A DNA stretch of 64,000 nt from Clarireedia homoeocarpa (Eukaryota; Ascomycota; Leotiomycetes; Helotiales; Rutstroemiaceae), in contig LNKV01000058.1 of NCBI GenBank assembly GCA_001465935.1, positions 1 to 64,000 of the forward strand, given 5' to 3'. The translations under genes and the position numbers were made by a program. Positions 53,732 through 64,000 of the stretch are shown piece after piece. The notes below the pieces were generated by a model. It saw only the letters and a list, made by a program, of their open reading frames with translations, was not told the origin of the DNA and made no database searches. Position 1 is the first letter of the stretch. The number at the start of each line of letters is the position of its first letter.

Positions 53732-56496
53732 GAAGGACTCACTCGGCTACGGGTCAAACTGGGCTACGGGTCACCTACTTTTACCCACCAAAATTTATTC
53801 TACTCAACAACCACATTGCTGATTATTAAACAATTCATATTGTTCCATTTAATCTACTTAAATCCATTATGACGAAAGGTAAAAGTGTTCTTATGAGCAG
53901 AATGGGGGTAAATAAGTCGAAAAAACCTATGAAATCGAAGCAATATCGAAAATTAGCGCTGAACTCACTCAGATCTCGTGAACTCGATATTCCACTTGTA
54001 CAACGTCTGTACGATGTAATTGCTTTATATCTACGCTGATTAAGCCCACAAGATGCAGCTCTCTCAGAGGAAAGTGTGTAGTAGGTTTGGAATCGATTTA
54101 TCGACGTTTCAACGCCGGCTCAAAGGGGTCCCTTCATGGTTCGATGCCAACAGTAATATACAACGATTATCCCTAGCTCAAGAAGAGATCCTTGTGGAAT
54201 GGTATATACAATTAGAGAAATGGGGATGGCCAGCACGAATCTGCCAGCTAAGAATACATGCTAAAGAGATGTGGGTTGCAAAAGGAGATCTTGCTGATTT
54301 AGGAATCAACTGGGTACAGAAATGGTTAAACCGACATCCTGAGCTTAAATCGAAATATATTCCACCTTTAGATAAACAACGAGCAATGGCACAATATGAG
54401 GAGATTGTTCGGCATTACTTTCAGCTCCTCGCAGATGCTAAAGCTAAACATAAGGTGGAATGGGCTGATACCTATAATATGGATGAGAAGGGGGTAATGA
54501 TGGGTATGATTGGGGAGGAGAAGGTGGTAATGAGTGCTGCACAGAAGGGCACAAAGTCTTATATTACCCAAGATAGGAGTAGAGAATGGAGCACCATAAT
54601 CTCTTGTATCTCGGGGGATGGTCGATATTCGCCTCTCTATACCATATTCAAAGGAATCAAGTATAATCTCCAATGGCTGGATCACCTGCCTGAAGGAGGA
54701 GCTATTGTTCTTTCTGCGAATGGCTGGACTGATAATATCATCGGCGCCGACTGGTTTAAACGTATATTCGAACTATGGTCTCGTCAGACTTAAAAGGTAT
54801 AATACCGTATGATGCTATTCGATAGGCATTCTTCTCATATTACTTCTGAGGTGATTGATTTCTGTGTAAAGCACAAAATTGTCCTTCTATATTTACCTCC
54901 TTATACTACTCATTTCCTTCAACTATTGGATGTTTCTCTTTTTGCACCTCTTTCGACTCATTATAAACATATTCTACACAATCTGACAGAGTTCCAATAT
55001 GCTAACTACGCTATTGATAAGATCGATTTCCTGAAGGTTATGACATCTGCCATTGATTTGGCATTTATCCCGAAGAATATCAGCAATGGTTGGAGCAAAT
55101 GCGGATTAAAGCCTTTTAATCCAGAAGAAATTATTCGAATCAACTGCCAAGGCACTTCGATCCAACGTCAGAATCAAGTCGAAAGACGTGCAATTATGGA
55201 AGCAGGTAAAACAGATGATTTATTCGATATCTCTCAAGATGCAAGTCAACCTACTACTCCTTCAAGGGAGTATTCGCATACTCTTCAAACACCTGTGAAT
55301 ATTACCCAGATCGACGAAGCGATTAATCTAATCGATGCCAGGCTGACAGAACTCTCTTTAGATGTTGAGCTAGCTCTTGATCTCCAGCGGCAATTAAAGA
55401 AGATCAAGAAAGGTAGTGGAAGGATATTTGCCCAAGTTACAACTATACAGCACAATTTCGATGCTATGCACAAGGCACAAAAGACTAAAGAGCAAAAGAA
55501 ACAGCAAAACAATAAGAATGCCTTCGAAGATGTAGAGAAAGATGGTGCTCGAATATTGGATGCAGATTATCAGGAAGCTCGACAGGAATATAAGAGAAAG
55601 GAGGAGCTGGATAAGGGCATTGAAGTGTTCTTGAAGAGTATAATATGGTTATATAACACCTACATTCAACAGCAGGATAGAAGGGCTCAGATGAAGAGAA
55701 ATAGACCGAAGCGTCCGTTGACACTATGGCAGATCGAAAAACAAGAGTGAGAAGAGATGGCACTTCGACTATGGGCTGAATTACCCTTTTCTGAAGTTCC
55801 AACAGCAGCAACACCTTCGAAATCGCGTTCTAAATCTCCTTCTAAACTATGTTCCAAATCTCCTTCTAAGGCACGTTCTAAATCACCCTCAAAACGATCT
55901 TCTGCGGAAGTAGGACCTCAAAGCAAGTGCACTTTAGTCTCTCAACCACAATCGAGTTGGTATATCCTCCTGAGCCTTCAATCCCATTGGATATATCCTC
56001 AAAACCTATAAAATTACGTCAATCGAAGCCTCAGAATCGAAATAAGAGAAAGGTTGCCGAAAAAGGAGGTAAATCCACTTCAGATAGGGTAGAAACACGG
56101 ACTTTGTATGGGAGAGTAATTAAAAAGACTGAGAAAGCTAGAGGATACTAAAACAAATAGGGATAGTATAATTTTTACTGGATTAGGAAGATGTCGCTGT
56201 CGTTGATAAAAAAATAATTGGTCTTTGGGTTATCTTGATTTTACCTTATTTTGGTGGGGTTTTGGTGGTTTTGGCGACAAATTTAACTGATTTTTGGACA
56301 CTTGTTTTAATTTGGGGGACTAACACTATTATAACTAGGACTTTTAATGGATACTATTCGATTCGACGTATTGACTTTAATAATTTTTGAGGATATAAAT
56401 GGAATTTAAACGTCGTTGTGGGTATTTATGTCTAGAAAACAGTACAAAAATAGGTGACCCGTAGCCCAGTGTGACCCGTAGCCGGGTGAGCCCTTC
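53732..56496 (+). mobile_element. Pogo-type element with long TIRs
   Basis: The ends are inverted copies over about 50 bp: GAAGG(A/G)CTCAC(T/C)CGG then CTACGGGTCA(A/C)ACTGGG and CTACGGGTCACCTA. TA flanks both (53730-53731 and 56497-56498). Each TIR contains the 10-mer CTACGGGTCA twice, 15 bp apart, which may be paired transposase-binding sites. It encodes a broken DDE transposase. Confidence 0.85.
53869..56151 (+). pseudogene. Pogo-type transposase, broken
   Basis: The start MTKGKSVLMSRMGVNKSKKP is followed by stops near 54039; a second frame carries the DNA-binding part RKVCSRFGIDLSTFQRRLKG and WVQKWLNRHPELKSKYIPPL. Catalytic Asp motifs are DTYNMDEKGVMMGMIGEEK, then after two TAA stops (54791 and 54797) LFDRHSSH, then LLDVSLFAPLSTHYKHIL. 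The C-terminal part is Gln/Lys-rich coiled-coil-like and continues past a TGA at 55748 into a tail with four SKSPSK repeats (55820-55900). A final frameshift leads to a stop at 56151. It is a different lineage from the intact pogo protein at 20562-22511. Confidence 0.75.
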
Positions 56497-56498
56497 TA

Positions 56499-57317
56499 AT
56501 AATCCGACCACGTGCCGTACGGCACGGGTTCAACCCCGCTATAATATTTGAGAATCTTATGAATATTATAACAATTCCGGCTGAATCGCACTTGTAAGCT
56601 AGCATGCGCAGCACGTGCCGCGCTGGCCTATATAAGAACCTGCTTCTCCTAGCCTGTAGTTAGTCCTTTAGTTGATTATTCTAAGTCTATGTCTATGTTG
56701 AACCTATTGTTGTGCCATTTATACATGCTTTGAGGAATGCACGTCACAGATATAAGTGATAGAAATGGTAAGAGTATATAAGGAAAAAGTTGTGAATTTG
56801 AGAATTAAACTATATAGCAAATCTCAGTACAGTAAATGTAACTTAAGTTATAGAATTACTATTTGAGTTGAGTACGAAGCTCTATATACTAAGAAAATAC
56901 ACTCGGCTTATATTGTATAGATCTTCGTTCTCTACTGTCAAGTTCTCCCACCCTCATATATACATACGAAAGAAACCCCCACTAGTCGTGAGAGTACTGG
57001 CCTTTAGCGTTGGATTGAAGATTCCAGATTCTCTCTTGACGATATCGTAGGATTTGCCATACACAGCATTGCCCCACTTAAATGCCTCCACAAACGTCTT
57101 CCTCGATCCTAGTGCCTTGCAAGTGACAACAAGGTTATATGCCATTTTTTTTCGCTTATAGTATGTAAGCAGCGCTCTTACTGTATGCTAAGATATAGTT
57201 CGGAGGACACAGGTTGAAATATAAAGGGCCATTGAAGGTGGAGGTGGTCGAAGATGGTAGAGGACTGAGGAATTCGTACACTTTTATGGTCAAAAATTGG
57301 GCTGGTGGCTGATTTGA
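56499..57317. other. No supported gene
   Basis: A 63-codon minus-strand frame (57145-56954; SRKTFVEAFKWGNAVYGKSY) looks protein-like but is unrecognised. The segment TATATAAGAACCTGCTTCTC at 56632 resembles an LTR promoter region. Confidence 0.3.
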
Positions 57318-57654
57318 TGTTACGAACCGTAACGCCTGAAGACCTTAGGCTCAATTTCGAAGTACGCAATAGTATAACCTCAGGCAGGAAATCACATAAC
57401 TGGCTCAGTTCAGCTCAATTAACTCAAGTGCTAAACCAGTACTAAGCCAACTAATCCGGTGAGAATGAAGGTCTATATAAGCAGAATGTATTTCCTTAGT
57501 ATATGGAGCTTCGTGCTCAACGCAAATGGTAATTCCATTACTTAGTTACTACTCGATTACAATCCTGCAATTCAATCCCCTGCTTGACTACTTCAATACA
57601 CAACAACACCATCCTCTACCACTTTCATGTAACTAGAGAATCGACAACGTAACA
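57318..57654 (+). repeat. Solo LTR, family 4 (no clear TSD)
   Basis: A 337-bp unit begins TGTTACGAACCG and ends CAACGTAACA, with a TATA box (TCTATATAAGCAG) near 57472. The flanking pentamers TTTGA and CTTAA do not match. The 3' 187 bp recur at 59430-59616. Confidence 0.7.
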
Positions 57655-57738
57655 CTTAAGCCACAACCGGCATAATAAGGCTTGTATAAAAATAAAGAGA
57701 GGGTGCAAGAACGCCGCAATCGATTACTACTGCAAACC

Positions 57739-57999
57739 TGTCAGGAGGCGTGGAAGAAGGAATCGTGATAGAGGGGTACTCACCTGACTATGTGGGGAGG
57801 CGATAGGAAGGCGGAGACTATGCGGAGGAGATGCGGGGCACGAGCCCTAGGGATCACCCTATTTAAGGGAGGCAGGGAAGAGATGGGGAGACGGTAGCAA
57901 TTAGATTGTATCTAAGCAGTACCCTATTATGAGGCTCCGACTACCTTACTACAATACAGATACGCTCTTACAATTCCCTACCAAGATAAAACCCTAACA
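57739..57999 (+). repeat. Solo LTR, family 2 (second copy)
   Basis: It begins TGTCAGGAGGCG and ends AAACCCTAACA, and is nearly identical to 30331-30591. The flanks AAACC (57734-57738) and AAACA (58000-58004) are a 5-bp duplication with one mismatch. Confidence 0.85.
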
Positions 58000-58545
58000 A
58001 AACATATATCTGCTTCAACGTTCTATCATGATAACAACCATTCAATTGTGCAATTAGGGCACATATCATGATTACAATTGTTGCAAGTGATACTTTCTTT
58101 TAGCGTCGTTTGCACGGCATCACATTGACAGCAGTACCAAAACATACTATGGAGAAGCTCTTAGAACGACGGGTCAATTTGGAAACGACTAGACAAATAT
58201 AGCTTTCTATTATAACTTATTACGAGTTGTTCATAAACTTAGCTACATCGAGAAGGCTTATTCAGATCAATTAAAGTGTAAGCCAAAGGCCTCACGATCA
58301 AATAACGAAGCCTGAGGTGTTTATGACAGCTTCGTATCATCGCCAATAAAGATAGTCATCAGCACCACTAAAATGATGACAGTCGGTCAGCATAGACTCA
58401 AACTTAAAGATCTATTAATATATTACTGTTTAAGTTTAAGTGTAGTTGATATCTACCAGAGGGTTGCTGTCGAGGTCAACATAAGTTACGGTAGGGTTAT
58501 CATCAAATACAAGAATTCCATAGGATCACAATCGATGATACAGAC
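58000..58545. other. No supported gene
   Basis: Nothing recognised; possibly the promoter of the acidic ORF at 58546. Confidence 0.3.
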
Positions 58546-58968
58546 ATGACTACACCTACGCAAAGAAAATTAAGGAGTTCCTTCATCTTAAACAAACCAA
58601 ACTTGGTACCTTCAAAAAATGTTTTAGACAAAATCGTGGAGGAGGAGGATGAATGGGACGAAGAAGATGAGAAGGATAGAGTTTATTATGGTAGCGAGGA
58701 AGAGGATGTGGATGAGGAGGAGGAAGAGGATATGGACGACGAGGAGGAAGAGGATGTTGATGAAGAGGAGGATGATGAGAGTGATAGCGACAATGAATAT
58801 GAAGAAGACTTTGTGGACGATAGAAGCGAAGACAGTGAAGACAGTGATGGAACATTCCTGCAGTCCTCTCTCAGCTCCGACAATGATGATAGTGAAGAAG
58901 AAGAGGGATCTAGAAGTGAAGATGAAACTACTAGCTTAGTTCATGAACTAGAAAACCTCGGGATGTGA
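58546..58968 (+). CDS. Acidic low-complexity ORF (140 aa)
   Basis: It begins MTTPTQRKLRSSFILNKPNL and then is dominated by Asp, Glu and Ser (EEDVDEEEEEDMDDEEEE-like), ending HELENLGM. Acidic runs of this kind arise from GA-rich microsatellite DNA and also occur in real chromatin or RNA-binding proteins. The basic N-terminus and a clean start and stop give weak support for a gene. Confidence 0.35.
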   Translation: MTTPTQRKLRSSFILNKPNLVPSKNVLDKIVEEEDEWDEEDEKDRVYYGSEEEDVDEEEEEDMDDEEEEDVDEEEDDESDSDNEYEEDFVDDRSEDSEDSDGTFLQSSLSSDNDDSEEEEGSRSEDETTSLVHELENLGM

Positions 58969-59429
58969 TTTGAAATCATCAATAAATTTTACGCCGACTG
59001 AGCAATGTTCGCAATTTTGAAATTGCAAAAATAAGCAGTAAAAATATCAGAAGCCGATACTGATACTGGGGTGTGCTTTGTGTACTGAAAAGCTATAGGC
59101 AAGGGATTGAACAAGAATGAAACTCTCAATGCTGACAGAAGTGAAAACCGTACAAACTGGCGTCGTTTGAGGACGTTGTAAAACAAATAGCAGTGCATGT
59201 GGAGGGCTGTAGAGTGTACAGGCTAAAAGGGCAGTGCACTATATAAAGCTAAGGAAGTGATGCCCTAGGCAACTCTTGTAAAGTAGACTGCCTTGGACTG
59301 ACCAATCAGAATCAACAACACCTAATTCTCGAAATCGGGTGTGAGGGGAAAAATATGAGTTTTTTTGGGGGATAACCTCATAGTTTCATTTTATCAATAA
59401 CGTTTCTATCAACTACTGACTAACTGATA
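58969..59429. other. No supported gene
   Basis: Nothing recognised apart from the left copy of an 8-bp repeat, AACTGATA (59422-59429), next to the LTR fragment. Confidence 0.3.
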
Positions 59430-59616
59430 AAGGTCTATATAAGCAGAATGTATTTCCTTAGTAGATGAAGCTTCGTGCTCAACGCAAATAGTAATTCCAT
59501 TACTTGGTTACTACTCGATTACAATCCTGCAATTCAATCTCCTGCTTGACTGCTTCAATACACAAAAACACCGTCCTCTACCAGTTCCATGTAATTAGAG
59601 AATCAACGACGTAACA
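59430..59616 (+). repeat. Truncated family 4 LTR with 8-bp direct repeats
   Basis: It matches the last 187 bp of the LTR at 57318-57654, starting AAGGTCTATATAAGCAG and ending GACGTAACA. The octamer AACTGATA occurs immediately on both sides (59422-59429 and 59617-59624). An LTR fragment with its own target-like duplication is unusual. Confidence 0.7.
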
Positions 59617-60507
59617 AACTGATACCGTTTACTAAGGAAATGCGTATTGCTTATCTAAACCTTCGTTTCCCTAACTCGCTCACTCTTGAGTCCAGCAATC
59701 TATCGAGCTGGCGATCCTAATCATGTGACTATGTCAGTTTTCTATTGACTACTCTTCGTCAGTGAGCCAAAGGTCTCTAGTCACGAGCTGCGTCGTAGCA
59801 CCAATTGGAAGAACAATCCCGACGCCTCTTCTCTGGTCTATATCCTTCGACCTGTACCTCGTGATTTACTTGTGGGACTGTACGGCAAGGAACAATGATC
59901 CATTGGCGCCCAGGCGAACGGGTATATGGTTTTGATCATGGGTTTGTGTTTGAACTCATTTTTCCTTTGGTTTTTCGTTTTCGCTTTTGATTTTCATCGA
60001 GCTTTAACCTTTCTACGTTTTTATCAAATGATAGAACAAAGTAAATCCACTCTAATTAGATAACCTTACTGTATGCCTAAATATGGAGAGAGGTAAGATG
60101 AGGCTAATTCATAATATCTTCCTGAGGAAGATAGTCAGGAAGACATTGATATTGACCATCTGGTTCCACATTTGAGCTCAGATATATTCGATTCAGCTAA
60201 ATCTTTAGCCAAGCTCACTTCTGAATTCAGAAGAATGGTATTAAAATACACATGTTCCACTGTAAACTCAGTCCGCCTTCAGGAAGCTAGTTACCAGATG
60301 TAGGAGATTTCCCACTCTATTTCATCTGTAATTATGCTGACGCAACGGTGTTGCTTCATTGTAGATGCCAGTAATCGTCATCGACATGAGAGCTGACTTA
60401 AGGCTTTTTAAAAGCCTTCTCAATACTTTTAATCATCTACCTGCTTTTATCGTTTACCAACAACTATTGGGTGCCTCTAAGTTTCCTACACCACATAATC
60501 TTTTGCA
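59617..60507. other. Possible retrotransposon leader
   Basis: TTGGCGCCCAGGCGAACG at 59903 resembles the primer-binding/leader motif that follows 5' LTRs of many retroelements. Downstream frames (EEDSQEDIDIDHLVPHLSSD at about 60126) with stops could be a decayed gag. Evidence is weak. Confidence 0.3.
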
Positions 60508-61194
60508 ATGGCAAACTCAAATGATACTGAGGAAGGAATTGTTTCTCCAGAGGAATCTACTACAGATTTAGAAGAATACCAGGAAATGTCAGAGACAAAC
60601 TATGGCATCGGCGATCTCGACGCCTCGCCTGGTATCGTGCTGCCCCTGCACGAGCCGATGGACGTTGATAGTAATATACCAAAGAATGTCACTGAGTCTT
60701 GGGCTGATTCTATGGAACACATTACAGAAGATGCTTCAGACTTCCAAAGCCACACTTATACACAAGACAATACTGTGACAGAACGACAAGACAACGCTAA
60801 CGAGGATCACATGTCGAGGCAATATATTCAGGAATCAAGAGATAGTTGGAGGCCAAGAGGATATCAAGCTTATCATGGTCGATGGAGCCAGTCAAGAGCG
60901 AGTAACTGGCGAGGATTAAGGGGTCGAGGATGCGGAGGTTGGGAGCCTAGAGATCGATATTTTAGAGGTAGAGCTTTCAGAAATCGAGATTTCAGAAGCG
61001 GCGAGCCTAGACATCGAGAATATCGCCGTGGAAGAAGAAACTATCGATATTCACAACATTTCATACCACGAGGCCGATCAACTTGTGACGCACAGACAAG
61101 ATTTCTTGATTACGATTTAAACTCCCCACGAAGAAGAGACCAAAGAAACCTCGAAGAGGATGAACGCGGGGTCAATGACAGCGGTCGGACATAG
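60508..61194 (+). CDS. Arg/Gly-rich hypothetical protein, perhaps gag-like (228 aa)
   Basis: It begins MANSNDTEEGIVSPEESTTD, with an acidic first half, then an Arg/Gly/Tyr-rich region (WRGLRGRGCGGWEPRDRYFR and REYRRGRRNYRYSQHFIPRG) like nucleic-acid-binding RGG segments. It lies downstream of a possible retrotransposon leader, so it may be a gag nucleocapsid-like remnant, although no zinc knuckle is visible. It could equally be an orphan RNA-binding protein. The frame is intact. Confidence 0.4.
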   Translation: MANSNDTEEGIVSPEESTTDLEEYQEMSETNYGIGDLDASPGIVLPLHEPMDVDSNIPKNVTESWADSMEHITEDASDFQSHTYTQDNTVTERQDNANEDHMSRQYIQESRDSWRPRGYQAYHGRWSQSRASNWRGLRGRGCGGWEPRDRYFRGRAFRNRDFRSGEPRHREYRRGRRNYRYSQHFIPRGRSTCDAQTRFLDYDLNSPRRRDQRNLEEDERGVNDSGRT

Positions 61195-62380
61195 AGAAAC
61201 AAGATTAAGAACCAATATATTGCAGTCTTTCTAAGAAGATGAGAAGAAATATATGCATTTGACAAAACATAAATCAACGATCAGTAGAAGGCGCAAAGTC
61301 AGACGAAAATGAACTTGAGTTTTCTCAATTAATCAAATATCAAATCAATTCCTAGGTGATATATGAGAAGGCAGAATAGCCGGCTGAGATTCTACATTAA
61401 GTAAGAACCGAAAAAGTGCACTGAATAATGAAGTATTGTTGTATAGCTATAGCTATCTTAAACCTTCTGAGGGCGGTTAGAAGCCTTCCCTCATCAGCTC
61501 GAGTTGGAGACCAGCACATGATACCGACCACAAAAAAATTTGCCTTGATTGGATAGGCCAAACCTCTTACCAATAGATAGGTAACACTATACCCATTTCA
61601 TCTAAATAGCTCATATTGTAACGAGATTCGGAATTCAAGTTCACAACATCAATCTCGAAGAAAATCAATCTAGCTTACTTTTATAATTATATTGAGTTTA
61701 TATTTAGGTATTCTTAATAGCAGAAGCGAGATCGCTTTTTGTTAATTGGCATTGTACGTATTTTCCAAGTGTAGCTAATTGATTTTGTATAAACTACAGT
61801 TCAACGATAGATAAGGCTCTTTTTGTTCTCTCTCATTAAAAGTTATTAGCAGAGATTAGATTAGCCGCATGATACTGATGTATAACGGTAGAGCTTATGA
61901 ATATGTTGGCGCGGAGGCTAGGCAGAGGACAAATTGATTTTCTTGGCTTTCTACTGACTCTTAGGAAGAGTGTTTCTGAGAGTCGAAATTATTCAGTTGA
62001 GAATCTCGCCAATTTCTTTGATAATGAGTAGCAGTTGAGTATGTCTTCTTTGTACGAAGTAATCGAACATCCGCCATCATATATTATTTACATAAAATTG
62101 GTATTCTCCTTACATATACTACTGTATTCGATGTATAGTCTTTTAATGATATAGCGGCGGTATTCAAACTTTATTGATTGATGACATCTATGAGTAACAT
62201 GAGTGGTGCAAGTAAAAGATGACACTAAACCGCCCATAACTTATGCCGTCATCAGACATGGCAGCACGAGATGACACACAATGGGGCGAGCTACTGAGAG
62301 TAATATTTAAATTGGATCATACCCTTGGCTAATCATCTTTAAGTTTTACTCAGCAAATACATTCACACAGAACGACTAAA
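61195..62380. other. No supported gene
   Basis: A+T-rich intergenic sequence. The last ~100 bases are the promoter side of the DUF3455 gene, including TAATATTTAAAT at about 62301, which could act as a TATA element. Confidence 0.35.
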
Positions 62381-63126
62381 ATGATACTCTCCCGAGGAAT
62401 TTGGTTCAACCTCGGTTTTCGAGTTATTGGTGCTGTATCCTTCCTGATGTTGTCTATTGCTGGCACAGCATTGGAGGCTTTAAGCGCCAGCAGAATACCT
62501 ATATTGCCAGAAATTGGTGGTTAGACTTCGTTGTACTGGTCTTTGATTGTACCTCTCATCTTTACTGATTTATATTAGGTCCGACTACACTACCAAATCC
62601 ACCATCGACCATGACAATTCAATACATCGCAATTGGCCATGGTCTTCAGAACTATTCATGTGTGGCTGTCAACTCAGTTCCTATCCAAATTGGAGCTTCG
62701 GCGACTCTTTTTGATGTTACGGCTCTTGCATTCAGCAACCAGGATGAATTGAACATTATTCCTCCTATAGCTGTTTATTTGCCCTTACAAGAAATTTATT
62801 TCTCGACCTTAACGAGCAGAATATTTCCTGTACTTGGATATCATTATTTCACCGGTGATGGTACCCCATTTTTCGATTTAAACAGCGTGGGTCGATCGTT
62901 TTATGGCAAGAGAACGGATGACCTGAAGGCACCAGCCTATGCAAACAAAGGTCCTGCTGACACTGGTGCTGTAGACTGGCTGCAACTACAAGATAAGGGT
63001 GGGAGTATAGGGATAGCCGAAGTTTATAGGGTAGTTACCGCAGGTGGTGCAGCACCTTCTACTTGTACAGCTAAGGGAACAGTGACCATCCCTTATGCAG
63101 CAGAGTACTGTTTCTACGATAGTTGA
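62381..63126 (+). CDS. Secreted DUF3455-family protein (228 aa, 2 exons)
   Basis: Exons 62381-62519 and 62579-63126 join in frame across a 59-nt GT-AG intron. It begins MILSRGIWFNLGFRVIGAVS and continues into a hydrophobic stretch ending near AGTALEA, a probable signal peptide. The mature part is typical of DUF3455: IAIGHGLQNYSCVAVNSVPI, a GASATLFDVTAL strand, VLGYHYFTGDGTPFFDL, GAVDWLQLQDKGGSIGIAEV and YRVVTAGGAAPSTCTAKGTV, ending YAAEYCFYDS. Family members are small secreted fungal proteins of unknown biochemical role, often upregulated in contact with hosts or substrates. The gene is intact. Confidence 0.82.
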
Positions 63127-63202
63127 TTGAGCATGGAAAGACCAATACTGTCGAAAATTTAACTGATATGTTTTGTAGAGTTGGTATACAGTCTTATTCG
63201 TA

Positions 63203-63592
63203 CGGAAGGGAGTTTTCATTATTCGTACAACAACAGTGGTTTTTCTGCCACCTTTACTAAGCTATATACAGTAAAGTCTACTTTCTGTTTTAATTAATGC
63301 CTTGTATTCAGCGGGTATGCGTCCTACTGTAAAGCGCTACATGCTTGATCTCCAGGATAAATACTGGTAGTCCCTATCGCTCCACGATCTACATTCTAGC
63401 CAATCAAGTAGCACAGAAGAGCTTGCTTCCGCAAGCTGATTGGGTGAAAAACAATTAATGCAAAAACAGGGACTACAAGTATTTATCCTTGGGACCGAGT
63501 AATATTATTGATCAAAGATTGGAATACTTTATAACAGCGGCAGTAAAATCATTTACCGCTTTTGTTTCACGAATTATGAAAACTCCCTTTCG
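63203..63592. mobile_element. TA MITE family M2, interrupted by an M1 copy
   Basis: The ends CGGAAGGGAGTTTTCATTAT and the inverted ATAATTCGTGAAACAAAAGC side (ATGAAAACTCCCTTTCG) pair, with TA at 63201-63202 and 63593-63594. Removal of the insert at 63344-63499 leaves about 232 bp, matching the copy at 49865-51549. Confidence 0.75.
63344..63499. mobile_element. M1 MITE, diverged, nested in an M2 MITE
   Basis: The ends CTTGATCTCCAGGATAAATA and the inverted CTCGGTCCCAAGGATAAATA are imperfect relatives of the M1 terminal repeat. Length (156 bp) matches the copy at 41119-41272. TA follows the right end only. Confidence 0.7.
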
Positions 63593-63881
63593 TACATCGC
63601 GTGAGATTGTGTCTAAAATTGGGTCTAAAAGAATTTTTGTCAAAGGTTATTGTGATAAACTAACTAATTAAAGTAATATAATGACCTCAGAACTAATAAC
63701 TAAAGGACTGAGAGGTCTAAGAGCTCCTATATAGAAAAAGGGTCACATATATCACCTGCCTCTTGAGCTCTGATTGGTCTAGTCCGTTGTAGTTGGTTGC
63801 AGTTCAGGGCAGTTGAAGCTGTGGCCTGACTTATTACGCTCTTACGATGTTAAGTGTAATCTGTATATGTTGTCACAATTA

Positions 63882-64000
63882 CTTGGTCTCAAGGATAAAT
63901 AATTCCCCCTTAGTCGTTCTACACTCTAAATTTTGACTAATAATATAACCCGATAATTTTCTGTCTATTAATTGATTGGTCGCCAAATACAAAGGTGCAA
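63882..64000. mobile_element. M1 MITE, cut by the window end
   Basis: It begins CTTGGTCTCAAGGATAAATA after TA (63880-63881) and follows the 41119 copy closely to the last base of the window. Confidence 0.75.

Noticed and set aside
58583..58883. His/Pro- and Ser-rich minus ORFs
   Set aside because: Antisense frames of the GA-rich acidic ORF at 58546.

Overview
The window looks like a transposon-rich stretch of a filamentous ascomycete (Pezizomycotina, probably Leotiomycetes). The evidence is genes with several 46-60 nt GT-AG introns, a C6-type transcription factor, a DUF3455 secreted protein, an Scm3-like protein with Myb domains, a fungal LINE, Tc1/mariner and pogo elements, solo LTRs, and a 4.4 kb tract of almost pure A+T that looks RIP-mutated. 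I saw no rRNA, tRNA or CRISPR.

Layout. 1-1.98 kb: a BTB-type fragment and a gene broken by a solo LTR. 1.98-8.70 kb: a 6.7 kb element with ~66 bp terminal inverted repeats (TIRs) and TA target duplications. It holds an apparently intact patatin-NB-ARC-TPR NLR-type receptor gene (5 exons, 985 aa), an intact DD34E Tc1-like transposase and a 423-aa second ORF. 8.9-14.1 kb: a cupredoxin pseudogene with RIP-like stops at the edge of the A+T tract. 14.5-19.8 kb: a dsRBD-like gene, a tRNA 2'-phosphotransferase cut by a Tc1-like element, a 3CxxC zinc-finger gene and a transposase remnant. 20.5-22.5 kb: a full-length pogo-type transposase. 23.7-26.0 kb: a six-exon Zn-cluster regulator. 27-36 kb: solo LTRs, a broken basic-region gene and a Ca2+/H+ exchanger with a one-base frameshift. 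37.0-38.5 kb: an Scm3-like gene whose Myb domain has been duplicated together with its intron. 38.8-51.5 kb: a LINE remnant, then a nested stack. A Tc1-like element (41370-49794) is interrupted by a decayed relative of the first element (42722-49332). That relative is itself interrupted by a TIR/TA element (42997-46298) carrying a PNP/UDP-phosphorylase gene. 52.1-53.3 kb: an intact orphan gene. 53.7-56.5 kb: a decayed pogo element with long TIRs. 57-61 kb: solo LTRs and a possible retrotransposon leader with a gag-like ORF. 62.4-63.1 kb: an intact DUF3455 gene. MITEs follow to the end.

The most notable system is the TA-flanked element at 1982-8704. A Tc1/mariner-type transposon appears to carry an NLR-type immune receptor, and its transposase and second gene recur in the same convergent arrangement at 46.7-49.1 kb. 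A second element nearby carries the PNP/UDP domain, another effector domain used by fungal NLRs. Exon boundaries, TIRs and duplications were read by eye. Family names rest on recognised motifs, not on a database search.
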